Notes: generated by a model not told the origin, from the letters alone. DNA of 64,000 nucleotides from DAINBT01 sp036732785 (GCA_964537505.1 CAZICK010000007.1:1-64000); one strand, 5' to 3'; shown: positions 54,434 through 63,705, numbered from the stretch's first letter. Translations and numbers: made by a program.

Positions 54434-55564
54434 ATGAACATTCTTATATGCGGCAGTTCAGGCTTCATCGGAACACACCTGGTCAAACTGCTGGCGGACA
54501 ATGGACACGAAATTACAGGCCTGGACCTGAATATGCCGCAAACTTATGCGGGACTTAGCGATTTCTATCAGGGTGATATCCTGGAAAAACAGGATATTCG
54601 TCCCGCTTTACGCGGCACGGATTGCGTAATCAACCTGGCCGCCAGGCACAGCGATTTTGGTATTACCCGCCGGGAGTACTTTGAAACAAACGAGACCGGA
54701 AGCAGACGACTTCTCGAATGTATGACTGACGCTCGCGTTGACAAGTACATATTCTTCAGTTCCGTAGCTGTGTATGGCGATCATCCGGAGGAGGCCGATG
54801 AAACCACCCTACCGAGGCCGACCAGTCACTATGGCGATTCTAAGGTCGCCGCCGAAAACGTAACTCGCCAATGGGCCAGGGCAAACACTCGAAGGTCTGT
54901 TGTGATAATCAGACCCACACTGGTCTTTGGACCGGGCAATACTGCCAATATGTACAGCCTCATCCGCCAGATCGACCGCGGACAATTTTTTCACTTCGGC
55001 TCCGGTCGTGCAATCAAAAGTCTTTGTTACGTGGAAAATCTCACGGAGGCTACTGACTTTTGCCTCGACCGAATGGCCCCTGGCGTTGCCACATTCAACT
55101 ACGTGGACAAGAAAGACCTCGAAGTCAACCAGATGATAGATATTATTTCCGGATCATTGAACAAAAAAGTCCCATCGGTTCATTTGCCTTTATGGTTGGG
55201 CCTGGGAATTGGGCGGGTATTTGACCTCGCCTCGAAACTGACCGGCAGAAACCTGGCGGTTTCCTCCGCACGTGTGAAAAAACTGACCACTCCAACAAGA
55301 TTCGCCGCTGGGCTCATCAGAGACTGTGGTTTCCTCCCTCGATACTCCTTGAAAGAAGGCTTGCAAAACATGGTTGACTGGTACACAAACCGCCTCTACG
55401 GACGCCCGGACTTGGCCGAACAGTTTCAAAAAATATCACAAACTTTACTTGATAAAGATATTGTATTCGATGTCCCACTTATGGTACAATTCCCAGGCCC
55501 TGTTGAGATCACTGAATATATGCCCAGCCAACCATTGGCAGCGGTGGAAAGGATAGCCAAATGA
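54434..55564 (+). CDS. NAD-dependent epimerase/dehydratase family protein
   Basis: A 376-residue extended SDR with CGSSGFIGTHLVKLL at about 5-19, YIFFSSVAVYGDHPEEADE at about 102 and catalytic Tyr/Lys in SHYGDSKVAAENV at about 126-138. It is longer than typical epimerases by about 50 residues at the C-terminus. Its exact reaction is unknown. It overlaps the next gene by 4 bases (ATGA), so it is coupled to GDP-mannose metabolism. Confidence 0.8.
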   Translation: MNILICGSSGFIGTHLVKLLADNGHEITGLDLNMPQTYAGLSDFYQGDILEKQDIRPALRGTDCVINLAARHSDFGITRREYFETNETGSRRLLECMTDARVDKYIFFSSVAVYGDHPEEADETTLPRPTSHYGDSKVAAENVTRQWARANTRRSVVIIRPTLVFGPGNTANMYSLIRQIDRGQFFHFGSGRAIKSLCYVENLTEATDFCLDRMAPGVATFNYVDKKDLEVNQMIDIISGSLNKKVPSVHLPLWLGLGIGRVFDLASKLTGRNLAVSSARVKKLTTPTRFAAGLIRDCGFLPRYSLKEGLQNMVDWYTNRLYGRPDLAEQFQKISQTLLDKDIVFDVPLMVQFPGPVEITEYMPSQPLAAVERIAK

Positions 55565-56586
55565 CCAAAAAAACTCTTGTCACCGGCATTACCGGGCAGG
55601 ATGGCAGCTACCTGGCGGAACTCCTTCTCTCAAAGGGTTATGAAGTGCATGGCCTGATCCGCAGGTCGAGCTCGTTCAACACTCAGCGCATTGACCACCT
55701 CTACCAGGATCCGCACGAAACCTCCGCTCGCTTGTTTCTTCACTACGGCGACATGACCGACGGCATCGGTATTCGGGAGGTGCTTACCCGCGTTCAGCCC
55801 GACGAGGTGTACAACCTTGCCGCCCAGTCGCATGTCCACGTCAGTTTCCATCAGCCCGTTTATACCGCTCAGGTGGGAGCCATTGGCACCATTCGTCTGC
55901 TGGAGGCCATTCGCGATACCGGGATAAATATCCGTTTCTATCAGGCCTCCTCCAGCGAAATGTTCGGACAGGCAATCGAAACTCCCCAGTCCGAAAAAAC
56001 ACCTTTTCACCCACGCAGTCCTTACGGTTGCTCGAAGGTTTACAGTTATTGGCAGACCATTAATTATCGTGAAAGTTATGATATGTTCTGCTGTAACGGC
56101 ATACTATTCAATCACGAATCGCCGCGACGCGGTGAAACTTTTGTCAGCCGAAAAATAACACGCGCCGCCACACGCATCAAGGAAGGGCTACAGAAAAAAC
56201 TCTACCTCGGCAATCTCGACGCCAAACGAGACTGGGGATTTACAGGTGATTACGTCGAGGCCATGTGGCTTATGTTGCAGGCCGACAAACCGGACGATTA
56301 CATAATCGCCACTGGCCAAACACATTCGATACGCGAGTTTCTTGACCTGGCTTTTGCTCGACTTGAGATGGACTGGCACGATTATGTCGAAGTTGACCCT
56401 CGTTATTTCAGACCGGCCGAAGTCGATGTCCTGCAGGGCGACGCCTCAAAGGCCAAAAAACTGCTCAACTGGCAGCCCAAAGTCAATTTCGAACAACTCG
56501 TTGCTATGATGATCGACGCCGACTTGGCTCTGGCCAGACAGGAACGCGTCCTGGCGGAACACAACGCCAAAAATCTTCCTGACTGA
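55561..56586 (+). CDS. gmd: GDP-mannose 4,6-dehydratase
   Basis: A 341-residue dehydratase that converts GDP-D-mannose to GDP-4-keto-6-deoxymannose, the first step to GDP-L-fucose or GDP-D-rhamnose. The N-terminus VTGITGQDGSYLAELLLSKG and GLIRRSSSFNTQRIDHLYQD are diagnostic. YGCSKVYSYW at about 156-165 is the catalytic Tyr-x3-Lys, and NHESPRRGETFVSRKITRAA at about 181-200 is the substrate-binding segment. The ATG overlaps the previous gene by 4 bases. Confidence 0.95.
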   Translation: MTKKTLVTGITGQDGSYLAELLLSKGYEVHGLIRRSSSFNTQRIDHLYQDPHETSARLFLHYGDMTDGIGIREVLTRVQPDEVYNLAAQSHVHVSFHQPVYTAQVGAIGTIRLLEAIRDTGINIRFYQASSSEMFGQAIETPQSEKTPFHPRSPYGCSKVYSYWQTINYRESYDMFCCNGILFNHESPRRGETFVSRKITRAATRIKEGLQKKLYLGNLDAKRDWGFTGDYVEAMWLMLQADKPDDYIIATGQTHSIREFLDLAFARLEMDWHDYVEVDPRYFRPAEVDVLQGDASKAKKLLNWQPKVNFEQLVAMMIDADLALARQERVLAEHNAKNLPD

Positions 56587-56625
56587 CACAATGACAGCCC
56601 GATTTGTTCCAAAGGACACTTACCA

Positions 56626-57579
56626 ATGCTCAAGCTCGACTGTGAACGCATTGTCATTACCGGGGGAGATGGTTTTCTCGGCCGGCATCTACAGCAGCAG
56701 CTCTTACACAGTGGCCTCAAAAAAGAAAACCTCCTCATACCACGCATTGAACAATACGACCTTACGAGTGAATCCGCTGTCACCGCCATGTACCGTGACA
56801 TGCAGCCCACCGTTGTAATTCACCTGGCTGCCGAGGTAGGCGGTATCGGCGCCAATCAGGCCAATCCCGGCCGATTCTTTTATGCCAACATGGCTATGGG
56901 AATGCACCTGATCGAACATGCACGCCTCTACGGCCTGAAAAAATTCGTACAGGCAGGTACCATTTGCGCCTATCCAAAGTTCACCCCGGTACCATTCCAG
57001 GAGAAAAACCTCTGGAACGGCTATCCTGAGGAGACCAACGCCCCTTACGGTATCGCCAAAAAAGCCCTATTGGTTATGCTCCAGGCTTATCGTCAGCAGT
57101 ATAACCTTAACGGCATATATCTGTTGCCCGTCAACCTGTACGGCCCAGGCGACAATTTCGACCTTCAGACCAGTCATGTCATCCCAGCTATGATCCGAAA
57201 ATTCTGCCATGCCGTCGATACCGACGCACAGGAAGTTATCCTTTGGGGTACCGGCTCAGCCAGCCGCGAGTTCCTTTATGTCGAAGACGCCGCCCGCGCA
57301 ATCACCCTCGCCACCACCAACTACGACGGCCAAAAACCGGTCAACCTTGGCTCCGGCTTTGAAATCACCATTAAGAACCTCGCCGAAAAAATAAAATCCA
57401 TCACCGGCTTCCAGGGACGCATAACCTGGGACACCTCCAAACCCGACGGTCAGCCACGCCGCTGCCTCGACGTCACACAGGCCAAAAACCTCTTCAACTT
57501 CACCGCCGCGACACCTTTCGACCTGGGCCTCGAACAAACCATCGACTGGTGGCGACTACAACAACCAAATCAGCCCTGA
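56626..57579 (+). CDS. fcl: GDP-L-fucose synthase
   Basis: A 317-residue epimerase-reductase that turns GDP-4-keto-6-deoxymannose into GDP-L-fucose with NADPH. It has ITGGDGFLGRHLQQQLL at about 10-26, HLAAEVGGIGANQANPGRFF at about 64-83, GTICAYPK at about 109-116 and catalytic Tyr/Lys in APYGIAKKALLVML at about 138-151, all typical of Fcl. It directly follows gmd, completing the GDP-L-fucose pathway. Confidence 0.93.
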   Translation: MLKLDCERIVITGGDGFLGRHLQQQLLHSGLKKENLLIPRIEQYDLTSESAVTAMYRDMQPTVVIHLAAEVGGIGANQANPGRFFYANMAMGMHLIEHARLYGLKKFVQAGTICAYPKFTPVPFQEKNLWNGYPEETNAPYGIAKKALLVMLQAYRQQYNLNGIYLLPVNLYGPGDNFDLQTSHVIPAMIRKFCHAVDTDAQEVILWGTGSASREFLYVEDAARAITLATTNYDGQKPVNLGSGFEITIKNLAEKIKSITGFQGRITWDTSKPDGQPRRCLDVTQAKNLFNFTAATPFDLGLEQTIDWWRLQQPNQP

Positions 57580-57739
57580 CCTTCCATTTCCCAAACCAAA
57601 CGCCTGCCATGGTTTATACTGCCACGAAACAGCTTGCCTTATAAACTCCTTCCGATATAATAAGCAATACACAGGAAAAAGTGCGACACATAAAACCGCG
57701 TAAGCGAAATCGCACATCAAAACGATTGAGTCTTTACTT

Positions 57740-58798
57740 ATGTCAGACCACAATTCACAATATGTCGATTTCGAAGATCACGACCGCTATTCCCGGCAGA
57801 TGTTTTTCGCCCCCATTGGCACAAGCGGTCAGCAGAGGTTGGGAGCGGCAAAAGTAACGCTGATCGGCTGTGGCGGACTGGGGGCGTCCTTGGCACAGAC
57901 AATGGTCCGCGCCGGAGTGGGCCATCTGCGGATTGTGGACCGCGACTTCCTGGAGTTGAACAACTTACAGCGGCAGGTGCTTTTCGACGAAGACGATGTA
58001 AAAGAAAACCTGCCAAAGGCCGAAGCCGCCGCCCGTAAACTGCGCCGCATAAACCGCAATGTCAAAATTACACCTATCGTTGCCGACGCCAACCACGAAA
58101 GCATCGAATCTCTCATCGAGCGAGCCGATTTGATCCTGGACGGAACCGATAATCTGCAAACCCGATTCCTGATTAACGATGCAGCCGTAAAAAACTCGAT
58201 CCCCTGGATATACGGCGCCTGCATTGGCGCCAATGGTATGGCCATGGTAATTACCGCGGGCGGTAAGCCGTGTTTACGCTGCCTGATCGAAGCGCCGCCG
58301 GATGCCGGGCAATTGGAAACCTGTGAAACAGCCGGAATCATTGCTCCCATCGTGACAATCGTAGCCGGCTTTCAGGCGGCAGAGGCGATCAAATTACTCA
58401 CCGGAAACCACGAAGCGGTCAATCGAAAATTTGTCACCTTCGACTTATGGGAAAACCGCTTCCATCAAATGTCACTGGACGCCCTCACCAAAGGATGCTC
58501 CTGCTGTGGGCAGAATAATTTTGAGTACCTCGCCGGCAGGGGCGGTCTGAACATTGTAAATCTGTGCGGCCGAAACTCCGTTCAGATTCGCCCAGATACT
58601 CACGGCAAAAAAATCGACCTGACCGCGTTGGCCCAAAGACTCAAAGAAACCGGCAAGGTTATCCAAAACGAATTTATACTGCGGCTTAACCTGCCCGACC
58701 ACCCAATCACCATCTTCCCCGACGCCCGGGCCATCATAAAAGGCACTAACAATATCGACGAAGCCCGCAGCCTTTACGACAAATACATCGGCCATTAA
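57740..58798 (+). CDS. ThiF/MoeB/HesA family adenylyltransferase
   Basis: A 352-residue E1-like enzyme that adenylates the C-terminus of a small sulfur-carrier protein. ATP-binding GCGGLGASLAQTMVRAG is at about 39-55, NNLQRQVLF at about 73-81, CLRC at about 178-181 and CSCC at about 254-257 form the likely zinc site, and ETCETAGIIAP at about 192-202 carries the candidate transfer Cys. The last 90 residues look like a ThiS/MoaD-binding or a sulfur-carrier-like tail. It ends the run after a 160-base gap, and its link to the polysaccharide is unclear. Confidence 0.85.
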   Translation: MSDHNSQYVDFEDHDRYSRQMFFAPIGTSGQQRLGAAKVTLIGCGGLGASLAQTMVRAGVGHLRIVDRDFLELNNLQRQVLFDEDDVKENLPKAEAAARKLRRINRNVKITPIVADANHESIESLIERADLILDGTDNLQTRFLINDAAVKNSIPWIYGACIGANGMAMVITAGGKPCLRCLIEAPPDAGQLETCETAGIIAPIVTIVAGFQAAEAIKLLTGNHEAVNRKFVTFDLWENRFHQMSLDALTKGCSCCGQNNFEYLAGRGGLNIVNLCGRNSVQIRPDTHGKKIDLTALAQRLKETGKVIQNEFILRLNLPDHPITIFPDARAIIKGTNNIDEARSLYDKYIGH

Positions 58799-58928
58799 CC
58801 CTTCTGTCACTTCGCACCTTATTCTTTTCTGGAGTAACCCTGACCGCCCAAATTTTTTTTGTCAACTTATTGACAGTTTTTTCGTAAGTACTTACAATGC
58901 ACCGTTCGATAATACCAGTGAGTCTTGA

Positions 58929-59001
58929 TCCCCGATAGCTCAATTGGTAGAGCGAGCGGCTGTTAACCGCTAGGTTTCTGGTCCGAGTCCAGATCGGGGA
59001 G
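58929..59001 (+). tRNA. tRNA-Asn (GTT)
   Basis: The cloverleaf can be folded by hand. The acceptor arm pairs tccccga (58929-58935) with tcgggga (58994-59000), the discriminator base is G, and the anticodon loop CTGTTAA holds GTT in the stem agcgg/ccgct. The T stem is tctgg/ccaga. The 3' CCA is not encoded. Confidence 0.95.
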
Positions 59002-59008
59002 TCTTGAT

Positions 59009-59046
59009 AAAGCCTTGTAAACCAGAAGGTTACGAGGCTTTTTCTT
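59009..59046 (+). terminator. Intrinsic terminator of tRNA-Asn
   Basis: aaagccttgtaa (59009-59020) pairs with ttacgaggcttt (59030-59041), with one G-U pair and a 9-base loop, followed by ttctt. It begins 8 bases after the tRNA. Confidence 0.75.
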
Positions 59047-59500
59047 CGCGCCATACCAAGTGCAAAACCCGCTGGAATGTGTTGCAAACTGCTCCAAGAG
59101 ACCCCATCTTGACACTAAAACCGCTGCAAGAAATTGGCACATATTTTTCCCAAAGAACTGGCCTTATCTCCACCATCCCATTATCTCAATCACAAAATAC
59201 AATCCCAGGCTTTCCCGTGCCTAAAAAAACCTTGATTTGCCAAAGCCCGAAATTCAATCTGAATCGCAACACTTGGGTTTGCTCCAGAAGACCTCTGTCG
59301 GGCTTATTTATCTATCCTGGCAGCATAAAGCGAAAAACTCCAGCCCGCCCACGGCGGGCTGCTCTTAACCTGAAGCGTTGCGCTTCAGATTAAAATGCGC
59401 CGCATTAGAAATTATTCTCTCAGGTCTGCCAGCCAGAATTCGCAGGATTACATTGGTTACGATTCTAATCGCCAGCTATGCTGAAAGTATTTTTGCTACA
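59047..59500. other. Gap between tRNA-Asn and the giant secreted protein
   Basis: About 450 bases with no recognisable gene. A 129-residue open frame at 59004-59393 overlaps the tRNA terminator and shows no family pattern. The right part holds two hairpins, at 59342-59360 and 59370-59388. Confidence 0.55.
59342..59360 (-). terminator. Likely terminator of the giant secreted protein gene
   Basis: agcccgcc (59342-59349), loop of three and ggcgggct (59353-59360). Read on the minus strand the stem is followed by ggagttttt. It lies 140 bases after the stop at 59501. A second palindrome, ctgaagcg/cgcttcag (59370-59388), precedes it. Confidence 0.6.
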
Positions 59501-62500
59501 CTAATATTCAATCTCCTCCAACCAATATTTGGCTAATTCAGCAAAGTCTAACAGGTTAACGATACCATCTATTGGCTCCGGCGCGATATCAGCCGTCAAA
59601 GGTCCTATAGTCTTCAGCCATTCTGCCAACAATACAGTCATATCATCCATATCCACATCACGGTCTGGCTCAAAGTCAGCAGAGGCAAAAACAAGTACGC
59701 TGGCTGTGTTATTTAGCAGTGATACTTCGTCTGAGCCATCGGAGTCGGGATTAACAGTCATGTCAACACGGCCACTCCCAACGGTCTGCGAAAGGGAGAC
59801 TATGACATCCACGGAATCTCCAGGATCGAGCGAGCTTACGGTCTCTTCCCCAAGAGTTTGCCCCTCGTATGTGACGCGAGCTACATTAGAGCTGCTTGGC
59901 TTGGCACCTGTATTACGGACTGTTACAGAAGCTGTTGTACCATCGAGTTGCGGACTCCATGGCTCGGCCTGCAGATCGGGCAGAACCGGCACCTGACCAG
60001 AGGTGGTATTGTTATCATCATTCGCTTCATCTACCTGGTCATCGCTATCAGCTATAACCACCAGAGTACAAATGCCTGGTGTTTCACCTGCTACATCCCA
60101 TGTAAACTGTGAACTGGTGGATGTGCCGGAATCAAGTGAGCCTATCTGACTTGTGAAAACAACATCACCGGTTTCGCTGTCTTTGCGAACTTCACAGGCA
60201 AAGGCTTCAGAATCTGCATCACCATCGTTTCGAACCGAAAAACCAACCAGTACTGTATCAGACCCCGGATATCCAATAACAGAAAGATTAGTTGCCCGGA
60301 GATCCGGCTTAAATAAGATAACACTGGCTTTGTTGTTAGTGATATCATCCGTTTCTGGAATTGTATCGTCAGGATCGACTACCACATAAATGCTATGAGA
60401 TTGGCCATCATTAGGATCCTGCCAGCTTGCCGATGCCAATGCAACCTGGCCGGGCAGCATAGAACTTATTGTCTGTGAGTCAATAAGTATGCCGGAATCG
60501 CCAGGATCACCATCATAGAATCTTACCAGCACGTCTTCGACCGTAAAATCACCTGACAGATGAATATCCGCGGATACAACGCAACTGGCACTTCTTGTCA
60601 CGGGATATGGGTCAAAGGAGATATCATCCGTCGAGACAGACAAGTCCTTTTCCGGCACATGTTCCAGCAGATAGATGTCTGAGGCCCCTATCACCGGCGG
60701 TTCGTTCGGGTCTGAAAGATCGATACGCCGTTTGACATAGCCGGCCAGAATATTTCCGCCGCTTTCGGTAAGTGATATCATCGTCTCTGCCCCCTGGTCG
60801 TGGGTTATCTGCTGCGGATCGCCCCAGGCTTGTAAGTCGGCATCATATACACTGTAGTAGATATCAGAAAATTCCTCAGATACAGATACCCAGAAAAGAA
60901 TAAGCTTACCGGCCTCATTCTTTATCAACTTGGGTTCTGCGATGCCATCGGTTTCAATCGCCAACTCCGGTGAGTCCCAATCGCTGCCATTCCACCGGGC
61001 AAACCACAATTGGTCAACAGAGGTTTCGGTTTCATCAGGCAATGTTGTCGATACCATCTTCCTGACCCAAACGGCCAGCGGAGTATCGGTAGAATCCGTT
61101 GCCATCTGGACTGCGGTGTAGGAATTTGGATCGGTAGTAAGTTGCTCATCTGTTCCCCATACCCCGCCAATTTCACGAGCACGGGCCGCAACTTGCCGAT
61201 CATCTGCCGTGGCGGAATTATAGTCCGTATCCTCTATGTAGGCCAGGAATTCATGTGTGGCTGTCCGACAAACAGAAGGCGGAGATGTGGTCACCAGGTC
61301 GCTGGCCACGACATAAGGAGAACCAAACGTCGAACCATTCCAGTCAGCAGCCATCATATCCAATAGCGGGCTGATCTCCTCATCGTGCCAGACAGGAATG
61401 GAATTAGTTGCGCTCGCTATCCAGCAAACCCGCAAATCATCCGTTGGTAGTGTCTCGAACCAGGGTAGCAAATCAGCGTAACTGTTTGCTGTAATGTCCT
61501 GAGGAGCTGCCCACACTTCGCCCACGGTATCATACTTTGAAAAAGTTATCTCAAATCCCGGCAGTACATCGCGAGGACCTGTCTCAAGTCCGTCAGGTTC
61601 GGGAGCGCTCATCCAGACAGCGATTTCCTTGCCGCTGGTATCTATTGCCGCCACAGGGAAACTGTCAGGATTCAAGTTATCAGTTAAAGGGGCATGTGAA
61701 GTCCAATTTGAACCATTCCATCTTGCATAGTAGATTTCCTGGTGCTTACCCGTGGGTTTGCCCGCATCGTCATAGGTAAACAGCAATAACCCTTCATTAC
61801 TCGTAGCAGCCACCGAGGGTGTCGGCATCGTTCCAACATTCAGAATCGGATCAGGAAGACCACCAACGGCTAAGATACCAAGACCACCTTTTGTGTCGGG
61901 AAACACGCAATATCCCTCAGGAGCATCGAGATACTCACGTTCAACCAGCACAATTTGCTTCTCATCGGAGGGTGTGCCAAGGGCATACATCCCGCCGGTT
62001 TCGGGACAGGTATAAATATTGAATACCCATTCCTCTTCTATTTTCCACCAACCGCATTCAACAACGAATTTCGCTTCAAGGTCAAATGCCACCTGCTTGA
62101 TATATTCATTCACACAGCAGTTGCCGGAATCAGGTGGAAACTGAAGGACAATGTATGGTTTGCCCCCGATCGTTCCAGCAATGTAATAAATACTGCCTTC
62201 AGAACCGGCACCGACCGTTCCAGCTACGGTAACGCCAATGTTCAACTCTGCGTTCTTAAACTTCAAGCCTGCCACGATTGCCGGTTCACCCTCTTCCATA
62301 CCCACGGTTCCACTGACCTCGGGTGCTATACTGGCCTGGAAGTAGGGGCAATATCCCGTATGACAGCAGCCCGTCCATTGACATAACAACGGAACTCGCG
62401 GGAATAGGAAAGTAAAACTGCCTGCAAGTTCGGCTGATACATCAGTCAGCTTAAGTTCTGGATAGAATTCACCATCGCCTGACAGAGTGGCTGATATTTC

Positions 62501-63232
62501 ACCCTTTCTCTTGCTGCCGCAGGAAGCTTCCGCTCCCCATTTACCACCCAAACCGAACAAGCCCGTCAGTCCGGCGCCATCGCCAAATCTTGGTTGAGCC
62601 GACAGTTCCCACTCGAAGTTAAGCGGGTTGATCTCTACTCCCCACTTGCCGCCGATTTCAGGGATGCTCTTCGGAATATTTATGGTTCCACCGGCTCCGC
62701 CTTTGAGTACCTCCACCTCACCGTAGAAAGTTAGTTTTCCCGTAGATTCAATTTTGTAGTTAATAGGCCCTTTCTTGCTCTCCATGGAAATCGCCCATTG
62801 GGGCAATTCCAGGCCCCACAAGCTAAGGCTGTATTGTTGCGAAACGGCACCATCGTCCGCCACGGCATAAGCAATAAGCTCATTCTTGGCTCCACTGCGC
62901 GAATACTCCAAGTCGCAGCCCATGTTATATATTGTCTGCGCACTATTGCCCCCAGTTACCACCTCGGTATCAGCCCCGTTGAGATTGAATACCACCCTGG
63001 ATGGTGTCTTGTCATCCCAATCCACCTCTGCGGTAATAGTATTGATAACATCGACACCTTCAGCAAACACACCAATGTAAGTCGATCTCAGCGAAGTTAT
63101 GCGGAATTCTTCACCGTCCCGGTTGTCGATGGTAAAGATATTCGATAGCCCAGAGCCGGTTTCCGCACACGCAATTCCGGACATGCCCGCCAGAATCACC
63201 CCACACATCAATGTTCGTTTAATACCGTTCAT
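59501..63232 (-). CDS. Giant secreted protein with CARDB-like repeats and dockerin-like end
   Basis: A 1243-residue protein with a Sec signal peptide (MCGVILAGMSGIACA). The middle (about 450-900) is a beta-rich region with repeated 'WNGS.W' and 'ARWNGSDW' motifs of the kind that builds propeller-like folds. Residues about 965-1165 hold two or three CARDB-like domains (VLVGFSVRNDGDADSEAF; ASVTVRNTGAKPSSSNVARV). The C-terminus DFEPDRDVDMDDMTVLLAEW and DGIVNLLDFAELAKYWLE are dockerin-like calcium-loop repeats common in planctomycetes. The ATG at 63232 has aggag upstream. It is likely a surface or secreted structural protein; no enzyme motif was seen. Confidence 0.85.
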   Translation of the reverse strand: MNGIKRTLMCGVILAGMSGIACAETGSGLSNIFTIDNRDGEEFRITSLRSTYIGVFAEGVDVINTITAEVDWDDKTPSRVVFNLNGADTEVVTGGNSAQTIYNMGCDLEYSRSGAKNELIAYAVADDGAVSQQYSLSLWGLELPQWAISMESKKGPINYKIESTGKLTFYGEVEVLKGGAGGTINIPKSIPEIGGKWGVEINPLNFEWELSAQPRFGDGAGLTGLFGLGGKWGAEASCGSKRKGEISATLSGDGEFYPELKLTDVSAELAGSFTFLFPRVPLLCQWTGCCHTGYCPYFQASIAPEVSGTVGMEEGEPAIVAGLKFKNAELNIGVTVAGTVGAGSEGSIYYIAGTIGGKPYIVLQFPPDSGNCCVNEYIKQVAFDLEAKFVVECGWWKIEEEWVFNIYTCPETGGMYALGTPSDEKQIVLVEREYLDAPEGYCVFPDTKGGLGILAVGGLPDPILNVGTMPTPSVAATSNEGLLLFTYDDAGKPTGKHQEIYYARWNGSNWTSHAPLTDNLNPDSFPVAAIDTSGKEIAVWMSAPEPDGLETGPRDVLPGFEITFSKYDTVGEVWAAPQDITANSYADLLPWFETLPTDDLRVCWIASATNSIPVWHDEEISPLLDMMAADWNGSTFGSPYVVASDLVTTSPPSVCRTATHEFLAYIEDTDYNSATADDRQVAARAREIGGVWGTDEQLTTDPNSYTAVQMATDSTDTPLAVWVRKMVSTTLPDETETSVDQLWFARWNGSDWDSPELAIETDGIAEPKLIKNEAGKLILFWVSVSEEFSDIYYSVYDADLQAWGDPQQITHDQGAETMISLTESGGNILAGYVKRRIDLSDPNEPPVIGASDIYLLEHVPEKDLSVSTDDISFDPYPVTRSASCVVSADIHLSGDFTVEDVLVRFYDGDPGDSGILIDSQTISSMLPGQVALASASWQDPNDGQSHSIYVVVDPDDTIPETDDITNNKASVILFKPDLRATNLSVIGYPGSDTVLVGFSVRNDGDADSEAFACEVRKDSETGDVVFTSQIGSLDSGTSTSSQFTWDVAGETPGICTLVVIADSDDQVDEANDDNNTTSGQVPVLPDLQAEPWSPQLDGTTASVTVRNTGAKPSSSNVARVTYEGQTLGEETVSSLDPGDSVDVIVSLSQTVGSGRVDMTVNPDSDGSDEVSLLNNTASVLVFASADFEPDRDVDMDDMTVLLAEWLKTIGPLTADIAPEPIDGIVNLLDFAELAKYWLEEIEY

Positions 63233-63315
63233 CACCAAATCTCCTAATTGGTTAATAGTAGTAAAAAGTTAGAAGCGAGAAGTCAGGAGCAAAAAAAGCA
63301 GGAAAACCACTACTT

Positions 63316-63336
63316 CTTCTCGCTTCTCGCTTCTCA
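63316..63336. repeat. 7-base repeat units after the second four-helix gene
   Basis: cttctcg, cttctcg and cttctca follow each other, and the last unit contains the complement of the TGA stop of the four-helix gene. More of the same motif in looser form lies at 63269-63290. Confidence 0.75.
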
Positions 63337-63705
63337 GTTCTTATTCCCTTCCAACTTACTAATAAAACTATTCAACATTTTTTCAACTTCGTTTGCATCA
63401 GCCAGCGCACCTTCGTATGCCTCACCATCTACATAGCCAAGGTCCAGGGCTATCTCGACCTGGGTTTCCAATTCATATAAGGAACCGCAGGCAATTCTCA
63501 GGAATCGCAGAAAGTCTGAATCCGAACGTCGCCCATAACCTTCAGCAATATTACTCGGAACCGAGACAGCACATCGCCTTATCTGAGAAGTCAGGCCGTA
63601 AGTATCTTCTTTCGGAAAGCTTTTGCTCAGTGCATAAATGTTCTTCACCAGAGCCTTAGACTTCTGCCAAACCAAAAGATCCCGAAATGTCCTAATATTA
63701 CTCAT
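63334..63705 (-). CDS. Four-helix-bundle protein (23S rRNA IVP family)
   Basis: A 123-residue four-helix-bundle protein. The family signature is RDLLVWQKSKALVKNIYALS at about 8-27, LTSQIRRCAVSVPSNIAEGY at about 39-58, and LRIACGSLYELETQVEIA at about 68-85. The usual length is about 120. The start codon abuts a 7-base repeat array (63706-63740) and the stop lies inside another (63316-63336). The function is unknown; the family was first seen in intervening sequences of 23S rRNA genes, and Avd of diversity-generating retroelements is related. Confidence 0.9.
   Translation of the reverse strand: MSNIRTFRDLLVWQKSKALVKNIYALSKSFPKEDTYGLTSQIRRCAVSVPSNIAEGYGRRSDSDFLRFLRIACGSLYELETQVEIALDLGYVDGEAYEGALADANEVEKMLNSFISKLEGNKN

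Noticed and set aside
55493..55503. Third copy of the aggccctgtt dispersed-repeat core
   Set aside because: Only about ten bases match and the stretch lies inside a conserved coding sequence, so it is most likely chance.
59126..59141. Second sigma-54-like promoter (ttggcacatattttt)
   Set aside because: The -12 element TTGC is missing (TTTC instead) and no gene starts downstream on that strand.
59004..59393. 129-residue open frame after tRNA-Asn, considered as an integrase or att-linked gene
   Set aside because: It begins inside the tRNA terminator, has no integrase motif, and no direct repeat of the tRNA 3' end was found nearby.
2862..63705. Diversity-generating retroelement based on Avd-like four-helix proteins
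   Set aside because: No reverse transcriptase, template repeat or variable repeat was found in the window.
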